A DNA stretch of 17,819 nucleotides from assembly GCA_031273735.1 (NCBI GenBank), contig JAISRI010000201.1, positions 1 to 17,819 of the forward strand, given 5' to 3'. How positions within the stretch are numbered: the stretch's first letter is position 1; each line of letters starts with the position of its first letter. This DNA comes from Helicobacteraceae bacterium (GTDB taxonomy: Bacteria > Campylobacterota > Campylobacteria > Campylobacterales > SZUA-545). A program made the translations under genes and the position numbers. Of the stretch, positions 1 through 7,115 are shown one piece after another. The notes beneath the pieces were generated by a model that was not told the origin of the DNA, did no database searches, and was given only the letters and a program-made list of their open reading frames with translations.

Positions 1-57
1 TTAGGCGCGGAGCAAACATTCACGCAAAGTTTATGGCGATTTTGGCAGGATCGGGTT

Positions 58-726
58 ATGGAAAAGGCGAAACTGCTACTTTTAGAGGACGATCCGCAAC
101 TGCACGAGATTATCAAAGAGCATTTGGAGGATCAAAACTATAAGGTTTTCGGCGCGTTCAACGCTATGGACGCGGCTGATCTGCTCTATGAAAATCCGTG
201 CGATCTGGCGCTTTTAGACGTGAAAATGGCGGGGCAAAACGGTTTTGAGTTCCTAAGCGAACAGCGCAAAAAGGGGGTGGAAATCCCAGCGATTTTTATC
301 ACTTCGCTAAACTCTATCGACGATCTAGCAAAGGGCTACAAGGTCGGTTGCGACGATTATCTGCGCAAACCATTCGAGCTAAAAGAGCTGGTTTTGCGCG
401 TGGAAACGCTCCTAAAACGCCGATTTTTTCACACCCTACAAGAGGGCGTCGATCTAGGCGGCGGCGCGATCTTTTTTATCGACGCGAATTTGGTAAAAAC
501 GCCGCAGGGAGAACGCTCCCTGCCGCCAAAAGAGTTCGAGCTATTAAAGCTCCTCGTCGAAAATCGCGGCAAGGTCGTTTCAAGAGAAACCGTGTTGGAT
601 CGGCTTTGGAGTTTTGGCGAGGAGCCTAGCGAGATGAGTTTGCGCACGCACCTTAAAAATCTTCGCAAAATTATCGGACACGATTGCGTGGAAACCTTGC
701 GCGGAATAGGTTTTAGAATCAGATGA
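58..726 (+). CDS. OmpR/PhoB-family response regulator
   Basis: This is a cytoplasmic two-component transcription regulator of 222 residues, the usual length for the OmpR/PhoB class. The receiver domain spans about residues 4-118. The acidic pair is D11/D12, the likely phospho-acceptor is D54 in the LLDVKM strand, and the switch residues are T82 and K104 (in the KPF motif). A winged-helix DNA-binding domain fills about residues 130-222. The ATG has an AGGA ribosome binding site at 47-50. The stop overlaps the start of the kinase gene as ATGA, so the two are translationally coupled and are almost certainly cognate partners. A Spy/CpxP-like gene lies just downstream, so its regulon may concern the cell envelope, as with CpxR; that is inference. 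The 57 bases upstream are open in the same frame, but the AGGA supports this start. Confidence 0.95.
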   Translation: MEKAKLLLLEDDPQLHEIIKEHLEDQNYKVFGAFNAMDAADLLYENPCDLALLDVKMAGQNGFEFLSEQRKKGVEIPAIFITSLNSIDDLAKGYKVGCDDYLRKPFELKELVLRVETLLKRRFFHTLQEGVDLGGGAIFFIDANLVKTPQGERSLPPKEFELLKLLVENRGKVVSRETVLDRLWSFGEEPSEMSLRTHLKNLRKIIGHDCVETLRGIGFRIR

Positions 727-1910
727 TCGCCGCCGAAAAACAGGCTCTATACAGATTTTTGATCCTCTACGCGGGATCGCTCGCCTTTTTTTTGGGCATT
801 ATTGGCTGGGGCTATTACGGCTTTCATTCGCGGCAGATCGCAAAAGCGCAACAAAGCGAACTGCGGATTATGATGACAAGCATAGGCAGATCGCTAAAGC
901 GCGGCGAGCAGCCCGACGAGGAGATCGCGTGGGCTATCGTCGATAGTTACGGACGCACCTACGCGGGAACGTTTAAGTTATCGACGATCGACGCGCGTTT
1001 TGCGCAGACCCACCACGACGGCGAGACCTTTTTTTCCGACGAGCGGTATATTTACCGCATAAACGCGCTTCCTACGCTCTTCGAACCGCGATTTTTAATC
1101 GTTCGCGCTCAGATTTATAGCGATATGTATCGTAATCTTATCGCCAATATGATCGCGATTTGGGGCGGCGCGTTTATCTTTTTTATGGCGATCGCGGCGA
1201 TTTTAACGCGTATGTTTTTGAAACCAATGCGCGAAACGATCAGTCTTTTGGATCGTTTCATTAAAGATTCTACGCACGAGATGACCACGCCGATCGCGGC
1301 GATTTTGATGAGCGTGGAGGGTTTTGGGCGCGAAAATCTTAGCGAGCGAGACCAAAAACGGCTGGCAAGGATCGAGATTGCCGCAAGAACGATCAAAAAC
1401 GTCTATGACGATCTAGCGTTCGTTTTACTAGACGCGCGGCGGCAGAAGGTTTTAAGCGCGATCGACGTAGGAGCGCTGATCAAAGAGCGCATAGAGTTTT
1501 TCGAGCCGATCGGCAGGGCAAGAAACGTCGTTTGGGAGGTTTTTATCGGCGAACATACGCAGCCAATCGCCGATAAGAGCGAATTTACGCGCATCGCGGA
1601 TAACCTTTTAAGCAACGCGATCAAATACAACAGACAAGGCGGACGCGTTATTGTCCGCGTGGAAGGCTGTTCGTTGTCGATCGAGGACGAGGGCGGCGGC
1701 GTCGGCGAAAACGATCGCGCAAAGATATTCGATCGCTTTGCGCGGCTCGATTCGGCTCAGGGCGGTTTTGGGCTGGGATTAAATATCGTCAAAACGATTT
1801 GCGATCGCGCCAAAATGACGATCGAAGTAAAGAGCGCGGAGGGCGGCGGCGGTAAGTTTGTGATTAGTTGGCGTCCTTCACAAGAGGCTCACGTTTTAAA
1901 CGCACAATAA
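723..1910 (+). CDS. Membrane sensor histidine kinase
   Basis: This is the 395-residue partner of the upstream regulator, with which it overlaps by ATGA. Transmembrane helices lie at about residues 12-34 and 138-162. They bracket a periplasmic sensor loop of about 105 residues in which I recognise no named domain. The dimerisation helix carries the phospho-accepting H185 in HEMTTP, a variant of the usual HELRTP. The HATPase domain shows the N box with N298 (DNLLSNAIKYN), the G1 box (EDEGGGVG) and the G2 box (GLGLNIVK). No HAMP domain is obvious; the linker between TM2 and H185 is only about 20 residues. It should autophosphorylate on H185 and pass the phosphate to D54 of the regulator. The signal it senses is unknown, although the neighbouring Spy-like gene points to envelope or metal stress. 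Confidence 0.95.
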   Translation: MIAAEKQALYRFLILYAGSLAFFLGIIGWGYYGFHSRQIAKAQQSELRIMMTSIGRSLKRGEQPDEEIAWAIVDSYGRTYAGTFKLSTIDARFAQTHHDGETFFSDERYIYRINALPTLFEPRFLIVRAQIYSDMYRNLIANMIAIWGGAFIFFMAIAAILTRMFLKPMRETISLLDRFIKDSTHEMTTPIAAILMSVEGFGRENLSERDQKRLARIEIAARTIKNVYDDLAFVLLDARRQKVLSAIDVGALIKERIEFFEPIGRARNVVWEVFIGEHTQPIADKSEFTRIADNLLSNAIKYNRQGGRVIVRVEGCSLSIEDEGGGVGENDRAKIFDRFARLDSAQGGFGLGLNIVKTICDRAKMTIEVKSAEGGGGKFVISWRPSQEAHVLNAQ

Positions 1911-1924
1911 CAATTCGACCATTT

Positions 1925-1995
1925 CCGCCGCGCTTGCGGGTTGCGGGAGCTTCCCCCCCCTTCTCGCCCGCGATCCGCTTGCGGCGGCGGTTTTT
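1925..1995 (+). terminator. Long GC-rich palindrome ending in T5, possible terminator
   Basis: CCGCCGC at 1925-1931 is exactly complementary to GCGGCGG at 1981-1987, and TTTTT follows at 1991-1995. The interior can also pair, with GCGGG near 1936 against CCCGC near 1967. The intervening distance is long, so this could be a terminator for the regulator/kinase operon or a structured leader of the next gene. The 1911-2037 gap contains nothing else that looks like a gene. Confidence 0.4.
1953..1960 (+). repeat. C8 homopolymer tract upstream of the Spy-like gene
   Basis: Eight consecutive C residues lie 78 bases before the start of the Spy-like gene, inside the palindromic stretch described above. 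G/C tracts of this length are prone to slippage in several Campylobacterota, where they often act as phase-variable switches. Here the tract is non-coding, so any effect would be on transcription or leader folding. Confidence 0.6.
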
Positions 1996-2037
1996 GGCGA
2001 GCGAGTAACGGCAAACTTTTGTCGAAAAGGAGTTTCA

Positions 2038-2445
2038 ATGAAACGGATTTTTTTTGCTTTGGCGGCTTTTGCGGCGATCGCGACCGCAAGTTTCGCTAAT
2101 CACGATTCGCGCAAAGACGATTTCGGCTTTCACGGAGCGTTCAAAGCTCTCGAACTAAGCGACGAGCAAAAAGATAAGCTAAAAGCGCTAAAAACGGCGC
2201 GGATAGAGGCTTTGAAGAGCGCGAAAATCGAAAACGGCGAAAACTTCGCGGCGGTTTTTGGCGGCGACAGCTTCAATCGCGCCGCGTTTGTATCGCAAGA
2301 GAACGCGAAGGCGGTGGTGCATATCAATGATCGCGCCGACTTTTTAGCCGAGTTGCACGCTATTTTAACGCCTGCGCAAAGAGAGATTTTTGCAAAATCT
2401 TTAGAGCGCAAGAGCGAGCGCGTAGCAGAACGCCCAAAACATTAG
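2038..2445 (+). CDS. Spy/CpxP-like periplasmic protein
   Basis: This 135-residue protein has a clear signal peptide (residues 1-20, with cleavage likely after the SFA motif). The mature part is helical and highly charged, and it holds two LTxxQ-like motifs: LSDEQ at 40-44 and LTPAQ at 110-114. Paired LTxxQ motifs, small size and export are the signature of the Spy/CpxP family of periplasmic chaperones and stress sensors. AAGGAG at 2027-2032 lies 5 bases before the ATG. The position directly after a regulator/kinase pair matches the CpxRA-CpxP layout, in which the periplasmic protein damps the kinase and is itself a target of the regulator. The functional link is inferred from family and context. 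Confidence 0.8.
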   Translation: MKRIFFALAAFAAIATASFANHDSRKDDFGFHGAFKALELSDEQKDKLKALKTARIEALKSAKIENGENFAAVFGGDSFNRAAFVSQENAKAVVHINDRADFLAELHAILTPAQREIFAKSLERKSERVAERPKH

Positions 2446-2455
2446 CTTTGAGTTT

Positions 2456-2490
2456 GGCGGCGCGGCGAATATCGACTTGCGCCGCCTTTA
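2456..2490 (+). terminator. GC-rich hairpin after the Spy-like gene
   Basis: GGCGGCGC (2456-2463) pairs perfectly with GCGCCGCC (2479-2486) across a 15-base loop and is followed by TTTA. The stem is strong but the T tract is short. It lies 11 bases after the stop codon, where a terminator is expected. Confidence 0.6.
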
Positions 2491-2506
2491 ACCTCCCGCT
2501 TAAAGG

Positions 2507-2525
2507 AAGGTTTTGGTAAAACCTT
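2507..2525 (+). other. Hairpin in the yceI leader
   Basis: AAGGTTTT (2507-2514) and AAAACCTT (2518-2525) form an 8-bp perfect stem with a 3-base loop, 29 bases upstream of the yceI ATG. It may be a second transcription stop or a leader structure affecting yceI. Confidence 0.4.
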
Positions 2526-2554
2526 TATCTGAAACATTATTTCAAGGAGTTAAG

Positions 2555-3088
2555 ATGAAACTTATCAAATCGTTGTTAGCCGTCTCGCTTTTGGCGGGGT
2601 CGCTTTTTGCGGCGGATTATGCCTTTGCGCCTAACAGAGGCAAGGTCGGTTTTACGATCAACCATCGCGCTTTAGGCGTTGTCGAAGGCAGATTCGACAA
2701 GTTTGACGGAACAATATCGATTGACGGCGGTAAAGTTACCGCGCTCAAGGGAACGGTAGACGTCGTTTCGATCAGCACCGATAATACCAAGCGCGACGAT
2801 CATTTAAGAAACGAGGATTTTTTTGACGAGCCAAAGTTTCCTAAAATTACTTTCGCTTCGACCTTGGCAAGCGCGAATACGATCGCGGGCAATCTAACGA
2901 TTCACGGCATAACCAAGCCCGTAACGTTAAACGTAAAGCGCGATATAGAAAGCGGTAAAACGGGCGATAATTATCTAATTACGGGAAAGATTAAACGAAG
3001 CGACTTTGATATTGGCGATTCGTTTACGACCAACGTTCAGCTTGGCGACGACGTAACGATCAATCTATCAATCCGTCCCCCTCTTTAA
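2555..3088 (+). CDS. yceI: YceI-family periplasmic lipocalin-like protein
   Basis: This is a 177-residue exported protein. The start is taken at ATG 2555, because AAGGAG (2544-2549) lies 5 bases upstream and a standard signal peptide follows (MKLIKSLLAVSLLAGSLFAA). An upstream in-frame TTG at 2513 would sit inside a hairpin and prepend a non-signal segment. The mature part has typical YceI features: an FTINH strand early on, a DVVSISTDN stretch, HLRNEDFFD, then KFPKITF, and the LTIHGITKPV region. YceI proteins form a β-barrel pocket that binds long isoprenoids; the physiological role is poorly defined, and in several bacteria expression responds to base, osmotic or envelope stress. Its place after the Spy-like gene fits an envelope module, although hairpins before it suggest separate control. 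Confidence 0.92.
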   Translation: MKLIKSLLAVSLLAGSLFAADYAFAPNRGKVGFTINHRALGVVEGRFDKFDGTISIDGGKVTALKGTVDVVSISTDNTKRDDHLRNEDFFDEPKFPKITFASTLASANTIAGNLTIHGITKPVTLNVKRDIESGKTGDNYLITGKIKRSDFDIGDSFTTNVQLGDDVTINLSIRPPL

Positions 3089-3094
3089 GCGATC

Positions 3095-3118
3095 GGATTA
3101 GGCTACGCAAGCCTATCC
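3095..3118. other. Hairpin after yceI
   Basis: GGATTAGGCT (3095-3104) pairs with AGCCTATCC (3110-3118) with one bulged T and a 5-base loop. It begins 7 bases after the yceI stop and has no T tract. It probably stabilises or helps end the transcript. Confidence 0.4.
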
Positions 3119-3150
3119 CTAAATCTAAACCCCCCGATCGATTTCGATCT

Positions 3151-3177
3151 AAGCTCCGCTTTCGCGGCGGGGCTTTA
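3151..3177 (+). terminator. Terminator-like hairpin in a convergent gap
   Basis: AAGCTCCGC (3151-3159) pairs with GCGGGGCTT (3167-3175), nine pairs including one G-T, with a 7-base loop; TTTAA overlaps the 3' arm. It lies between the ends of two convergent genes, yceI and mlaF, and may stop transcripts from both sides. Otherwise the 3089-3238 gap shows nothing. Confidence 0.5.
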
Positions 3178-3238
3178 ACCGCCAAAAAAATGGACGCAAA
3201 AACGTTATGTAAGGGCTAACAAAATACGATCTGAAGCG

Positions 3239-3988
3239 CTAATCTGCGGCGAACTTAACGGGACCGTTAGAACTGCCGTCGATAAATTGCCGAGTGATCG
3301 GGTTTTGCGACTGTTCAATCGCGTTTGCCTCGCCGTATTCGACGATTTTTCCTTCAAAAAGCATAGCGATATAATCCGAACACTTAAAACTTTCTTTTAT
3401 ATCGTGGCTGATCAAAACGCTGGTTACGCCAAGCTCCGCCTGTAAATGTAAAATCATCTGACTGATCCGATCGCTAGTGATCGGATCAAGCCCGCTTGTA
3501 GGTTCGTCGTAAAGTATCGCTTGCGGATCTAAAATAATCGTCCGCGCAAGCCCCGCTCGTTTTCGCATTCCTCCCGAAAGCTCGTGCGGAAAAAGCGGCA
3601 TAACTTCATACGGTTTTAGCCCCACTAGCTCTAACGCTTTTATTATCTTTTTTTCGCGCTCTCTTTCGCCTAATTTCGTATGTTCTATCAGCGGAAACTC
3701 CACGTTTTGTTTTACGTTCATACTATCGAACATCGCGCCGCTTTGAAATAAAAAACCGACTTTGCGCCGTATCTCGTAAAGCGTTTGATTATCTAAGCGC
3801 AAACCATCGACGACAATATCGCCTTTATCGGGCGTTAAAAGTCCCACTATATGTTTAATAATCGTGCTTTTGCCGCCGCCGCTAACGCCGAAAATCGTCG
3901 TCGTTTTACCGCGAAGAGCGTCGAGATCTACGCCGCGCAAAACCTCTTTCTGTCCAAATCGTTTGCATAAACCGCGTATTTTAATCAT
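3239..3988 (-). CDS. mlaF: MlaF-type phospholipid ABC transporter ATPase
   Basis: This is a 249-residue cytoplasmic ATP-binding subunit of a lipid-transport ABC system. The Walker A motif is GVSGGGKST (residues 34-42), the Q loop contains Q82, the signature is LSGGMRKR (137-144), the Walker B is ILYDEP (158-163) and the switch histidine is H195. The stretches FLFQSGAMFDSM and DEPTSGLDPITS are characteristic of MlaF/Ttg2A rather than of other ABC ATPases. The system moves phospholipid between the inner membrane and the outer membrane, which supports a diderm host. Its ATG overlaps the prmC stop by 4 bp, so the two are co-translated. The expected permease (MlaE) and substrate-binding (MlaD) genes are not in this window; downstream of the ATPase there is only a convergent terminator, so they must be encoded elsewhere. 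Confidence 0.9.
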   Translation of the reverse strand: MIKIRGLCKRFGQKEVLRGVDLDALRGKTTTIFGVSGGGKSTIIKHIVGLLTPDKGDIVVDGLRLDNQTLYEIRRKVGFLFQSGAMFDSMNVKQNVEFPLIEHTKLGEREREKKIIKALELVGLKPYEVMPLFPHELSGGMRKRAGLARTIILDPQAILYDEPTSGLDPITSDRISQMILHLQAELGVTSVLISHDIKESFKCSDYIAMLFEGKIVEYGEANAIEQSQNPITRQFIDGSSNGPVKFAAD

Positions 3989-4788
3989 CTTTTTGCCGTA
4001 AATCCCCGCGTCAATCCCGCGTAATCTTTGTAGAACTCTACCATTTTATAGCCGTTTTGCGCTAAAGCCTCGCTTAAAACCGACTCTTGATCGTAGCCGC
4101 ATTCGCAGGCTAGGATCGGTTTTCTAAGCGAGATGATCTCCTCTAAAATCTCCGATCCTCTTTCGCCCCCGATCAAGGCGTTTTTTGGTTCAAACGATAC
4201 GGGTTTTGGCAAAGGGTAATCGGCGGCTATATATGGCGGGTTTGAAACCAAAATATTGATATTATCATTAACGCGATCTAACATATTGGTTTCAATTAGA
4301 TTTATGCGATCTAAAACGCCAAAGCGCGCCGCGTTTTTTCGCGTTAATTCGATCGCTTTTTCGTTAATATCGCTTCCTATAATCGAAGCGTTTGGAACGG
4401 CTATGGCAAGGCTTATGCAGATCGCGCCGCAACCGACTCCTATCTCCGCGATTTTAGGCGCGCTAAATCCTCTTGATAATTCTACGACTCGATCGACCAA
4501 AAGCTCCGTTTCGGGACGCGGTATTAAAACGCCGAATTCGCATAAAAAATCGCGCGAATAAAAACTTGCAAATCCGGTAATATATTCGATAGGTTCGCCT
4601 TGTTCGCGCCGAGTAATTAGTTCGTTATATAGCGCTTGATCGATAGGCGCGTCGTCGGTTTTAAACAGATCGATTCTATCTAGTCCGCAGGCTACGCAAA
4701 GCAATATTTGCGCCTCGAAACGCGGTCGATCGCATATATCTTTTAACCTTTTTTCGCCAAAATCAAGAGCCTCTTTAATCAAACTCAT
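3985..4788 (-). CDS. prmC: Release factor glutamine methyltransferase PrmC
   Basis: PrmC methylates the glutamine of the GGQ motif in peptide-chain release factors, using S-adenosylmethionine. The protein is 267 residues from the chosen ATG at 4788, which has GGAAGG upstream. A TTG 15 bases earlier is possible but overlaps that ribosome binding site. The N-terminal helical release-factor-binding domain covers about residues 1-75. The SAM pocket includes EIGVGCGA, a variant of the usual DLGTGSGA, and the catalytic NPPY is at 183-186. RPETELLVD in the linker is typical of the family. It starts 30 bp from the divergent phosphatase gene and overlaps mlaF at its 3' end. The pairing with mlaF has no obvious functional meaning. 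Confidence 0.93.
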   Translation of the reverse strand: MSLIKEALDFGEKRLKDICDRPRFEAQILLCVACGLDRIDLFKTDDAPIDQALYNELITRREQGEPIEYITGFASFYSRDFLCEFGVLIPRPETELLVDRVVELSRGFSAPKIAEIGVGCGAICISLAIAVPNASIIGSDINEKAIELTRKNAARFGVLDRINLIETNMLDRVNDNINILVSNPPYIAADYPLPKPVSFEPKNALIGGERGSEILEEIISLRKPILACECGYDQESVLSEALAQNGYKMVEFYKDYAGLTRGFTAKR

Positions 4789-4818
4789 AGTAACCTTCCA
4801 CAAACATTGGAGCTAATT
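4789..4818. promoter_or_regulatory. Very short divergent control region
   Basis: Only 30 bases separate the ATGs of prmC (minus) and the HAD phosphatase gene (plus), and both ribosome binding sites lie inside. Promoters must therefore sit within the opposite coding ends. On the minus strand TGCCATAAT (complement of 4817-4825) resembles an extended -10 for prmC and overlaps the start codon of the phosphatase gene. Confidence 0.4.
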
Positions 4819-5475
4819 ATGGCAAAAACTACTACGGCGTTATTCGATCTTGACGGCACGTTGATCGATTCGACAGAGGCTATTCTTGAAAGTTTCGCTT
4901 TCGCGTTTGATTTTTTCGGCGCGCCAAAGCCCGACGAAAAGACGATTGTTAGGCTAATTGGTAGTCCGCTTGCCAAGATGTTCGCCGATTTAGGCGTTTC
5001 GGAAGAGCAGAAGCAAAGCTATATCGATCGCTACAAAGAGCGCTACGGAGACGTATGCTTGCAAAAAACGTTTCTATTGCCCAACGTAGAGGAAGCGCTA
5101 AAAACGCTTAAACCGATCGCGAAAATCGGCGTGGTTACGACAAAAAGCGCGGTTTTTTCTAAAAAGATTTTGACGCATTTGGGCGTAAAAAGTTATATAG
5201 ACGAAGTTATTGGCTTTGAAGACGCTAAAAATCCAAAGCCAAACGCCGAACCGATCTTGTTCGCTCTTAATCGTTTGGGTAGCCCCAGAGAAAACGCCTT
5301 TATGATCGGCGATACTCCGATCGATATTAACGCCGCTATTAACGCAAAAATAACGCCGATCGGCGTTTTATGCGGCTATTCGAGCGCAGAGGTTCTCGCG
5401 CCGTATAATTGCGCCGTTTATACCGACGCGCTTGAAGCGGCAAAAGCGATCGCGGCTTTGAGTAATTCAAAATAA
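4819..5475 (+). CDS. gph: HAD phosphatase, phosphoglycolate phosphatase-like
   Basis: This 218-residue cytoplasmic enzyme belongs to the haloacid dehalogenase superfamily. Motif I is DLDGTL, with nucleophile D10 and acid/base D12. Motif II is the VVTTKS stretch (T107/T108), motif III is K140 in NPKPN and motif IV is GDTPID with D165 and D169. A helical C1 cap lies between about residues 18 and 85. This arrangement is that of Gph (2-phosphoglycolate phosphatase) and of PpaX pyrophosphatase; the sequence alone does not separate them. The start is ATG 4819 with GGAG at 4809-4812; the in-frame TTG at 4807 overlaps that site and is rejected. The next gene follows after 64 bases, with a palindrome between. 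Confidence 0.85.
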   Translation: MAKTTTALFDLDGTLIDSTEAILESFAFAFDFFGAPKPDEKTIVRLIGSPLAKMFADLGVSEEQKQSYIDRYKERYGDVCLQKTFLLPNVEEALKTLKPIAKIGVVTTKSAVFSKKILTHLGVKSYIDEVIGFEDAKNPKPNAEPILFALNRLGSPRENAFMIGDTPIDINAAINAKITPIGVLCGYSSAEVLAPYNCAVYTDALEAAKAIAALSNSK

Positions 5476-5526
5476 AACGCTATGATTTTGCTTCGTATCA
5501 GTTTTGAGCGACTATCATAAGCGTTT
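5475..5526 (+). promoter_or_regulatory. Interrupted palindrome before the MORN gene
   Basis: AAACGCTATGAT (5475-5486) is complementary to ATCATAAGCGTTT (5514-5526) apart from one bulged A, with a 27-base spacer. The left arm includes TATGAT, which could be a -10 box, and the right arm ends just before the AAAAGGAG ribosome binding site. It could be an operator or a leader hairpin. Confidence 0.45.
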
Positions 5527-5539
5527 AAAAGGAGCGCGT

Positions 5540-6166
5540 TTGCATAAGATTTTAATTTATTTGGCGTTATTATGCGCAATCGCCTACGCGCAAACGGAAT
5601 ACACGATCGATAAAGACGCGTTTTACTACGCAGACCCCGTTGATAATCCGGAGGGCTTTTACGGCGATAAAGAGGGTAAACCTATTACGGGCGTTATAAA
5701 CTCCTATTACAAAAATGGAAAATTAGCTTCGACGCTACCATATAAAAACGGCAAAAAAGAGGGAACTCTTAAAATATATTGGGAAAGCGGAAAACTTAAG
5801 GAGGAAACCGTATTTATAAACGGCTTGAAAGAGGGCGGCGCAAAAGGTTATAATGAAGACGGAAGTCTAGACTATGAAAGCGTATATAAGAACGGCGCTT
5901 TAGACGGCGTAACGACGCATTATCATAAAAATAGAAAAATCGAGCGCATAGAAGCCTTGTGGAAAAACGGCAAATACGAAGGGGCTACTAAATACTACTG
6001 CAAAGGCGGAGCCACGATCGAAGCGGTATATAAAGAAAATCTCGCTATCGACGCTTATCGCGTAGATTCAAAAGGCGTAAAAACCGCGCTTGAAAAAGGG
6101 GGTATGGCTTGTCTAACATACGAACGCCGTTGCTTCTTAGAAGATATGGAAGAGTTTTGCAAATAA
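5540..6166 (+). CDS. Exported MORN-repeat protein, YwqK-like
   Basis: This is a 208-residue protein read from TTG 5540, chosen because AAAAGGAG ends 5 bases upstream and because this start gives a clean signal peptide (residues 1-17, ending AIAYA). A TTG at 5504 would place 12 charged residues ahead of it. The mature protein contains at least four MORN_2-type repeats of about 20-22 residues between about residues 50 and 160, with the pattern Y-x-NGK or NGxxxG (for example YKNGKKEG, FINGLKEG, YKNGALDG, WKNGKYEG). The C-terminus has several cysteines (C-x10-C-type spacing), suggesting disulphides in the periplasm or on the surface. Proteins of this type are sometimes annotated as YwqK antitoxins, but export argues against that role here. 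The function is unknown. Confidence 0.85.
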   Translation: MHKILIYLALLCAIAYAQTEYTIDKDAFYYADPVDNPEGFYGDKEGKPITGVINSYYKNGKLASTLPYKNGKKEGTLKIYWESGKLKEETVFINGLKEGGAKGYNEDGSLDYESVYKNGALDGVTTHYHKNRKIERIEALWKNGKYEGATKYYCKGGATIEAVYKENLAIDAYRVDSKGVKTALEKGGMACLTYERRCFLEDMEEFCK

Positions 6167-6215
6167 AAGATCGTTCGATTATGATCGCTTATTTGGTTTT
6201 CAAACAAGGATATAT

Positions 6216-6833
6216 ATGCAAATAACGTTGCTTCAACATACCGAATTAGCGATATGCGCTCGCGCTATACGAACCTGCTGGCAGAGTCATAGCCGATCGG
6301 ATAACGGCGGCGAGATCGATAAAGATCTTATCGATCGCGTGGGTAATAAAAATAAGCATTCAAGTACGTTAGAACACCTCTTTTATACCTTTTATATTCA
6401 AGGGATTAGCCGCGCTTGTTTGCAGGAGCTATCGCGCCATCGCATAGCTTCGTTATCGGTTAAAAGCACGCGCTACACGCTTAAAGAGTTAAAAGGCGAA
6501 AGCGCTTTTGAAGCCTTTGACGATCGGGCGCAAAAATATCTTGTAACCGCGCGATCGCAAGAGGTCGATAACGCAAGTTTATCGGCGCTTGAAAACTTGC
6601 GCGCGCTTCTTGCCAAAGGCATATCAAACGATCTGGCAAAATACGCTTTGCCCGAAAGCTACAAAACCGAATTAACTTGGAGCATAAACGCTAGAAGTTT
6701 GCAAAACTTTTTAACGCTAAGAACGAGTAAATCGGCGCTATGGGAGATACGCGATTTAGCTTTAGCGATCTTTGAAGCTCTACCGCAAGATCACAAATAT
6801 ATTTTTGAAAACTGCATAGAGAAAGAGCGTTAA
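6216..6833 (+). CDS. thyX: Flavin-dependent thymidylate synthase ThyX
   Basis: ThyX makes dTMP from dUMP with FAD, NADPH and methylene-tetrahydrofolate. The 205-residue protein carries the ThyX motif RHRx7S (R74, H75, R76, S84) followed by TRY, plus KHSSTLEH (47-54) upstream. The length matches the compact ThyX of Helicobacter and Campylobacter rather than the longer versions of about 230-250 residues. AAGGA (6206-6210) lies 5 bases before the ATG. The TAA stop overlaps the next ATG by one base (TAATG). No thyA is present in the window, consistent with ThyX being the host's dTMP source, but the rest of the genome is not visible. Confidence 0.95.
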   Translation: MQITLLQHTELAICARAIRTCWQSHSRSDNGGEIDKDLIDRVGNKNKHSSTLEHLFYTFYIQGISRACLQELSRHRIASLSVKSTRYTLKELKGESAFEAFDDRAQKYLVTARSQEVDNASLSALENLRALLAKGISNDLAKYALPESYKTELTWSINARSLQNFLTLRTSKSALWEIRDLALAIFEALPQDHKYIFENCIEKER

Positions 6834-7066
6834 TGACGTTCCGCGAATTTTTACATCGCGCCGCTTTGTTTAAGGTTAGCTTAATTCTTCTCGTGGCGTT
6901 AATCGCGGGCGTTTTTCTAATTTTATCGCTGATCGTAAGCGCGTTTAACGGCGAGTGGTTCAGAGTTTTCAAAATCGTGGGGCTTATTTTGTTTGTGGGT
7001 TTGGTCGCCGCGTGGGCGATTGTCGTGGGAAGAGCGCGAACGAAAAACGCGATCAAGCGAAGCTAA
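6833..7066 (+). CDS. Small two-helix membrane protein
   Basis: This is a 77-residue protein with two hydrophobic segments at about residues 13-37 and 45-66, and basic ends (N-terminal R4, H8, R9; C-terminal RARTKNAIKR). I do not recognise a family. Its ATG shares a base with the thyX stop (TAATG), so it is probably translated by re-initiation from thyX, and no separate ribosome binding site is obvious. The codon composition matches the neighbours. The coupling suggests co-expression with thyX, but a membrane protein has no obvious role in dTMP synthesis. Confidence 0.75.
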   Translation: MTFREFLHRAALFKVSLILLVALIAGVFLILSLIVSAFNGEWFRVFKIVGLILFVGLVAAWAIVVGRARTKNAIKRS

Positions 7067-7082
7067 AAGCCTCGCCGATCGC

Positions 7083-7104
7083 GCCGCTATTAAAAGCGGC
7101 TTGC
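7083..7104. terminator. Hairpin between convergent genes
   Basis: GCCGCT (7083-7088) and AGCGGC (7095-7100) form a 6-bp stem with the loop ATTAAA. It lies between the thyX operon and the convergent RNA-binding protein gene. There is no real T tract on either strand, so it is a weak terminator call. Confidence 0.4.
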
Positions 7105-7115
7105 CGAAGTTAGTT

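Noticed and set aside
1..57. Upstream partial gene
   Set aside because: The frame is open from the window edge into the regulator, but the AGGA placed before ATG 58 and the short length give no support for a separate gene or a longer N-terminus.
5540..6166. MORN protein as a YwqK-type antitoxin
   Set aside because: A signal peptide indicates export and no toxin gene is adjacent, so the antitoxin label is not adopted.
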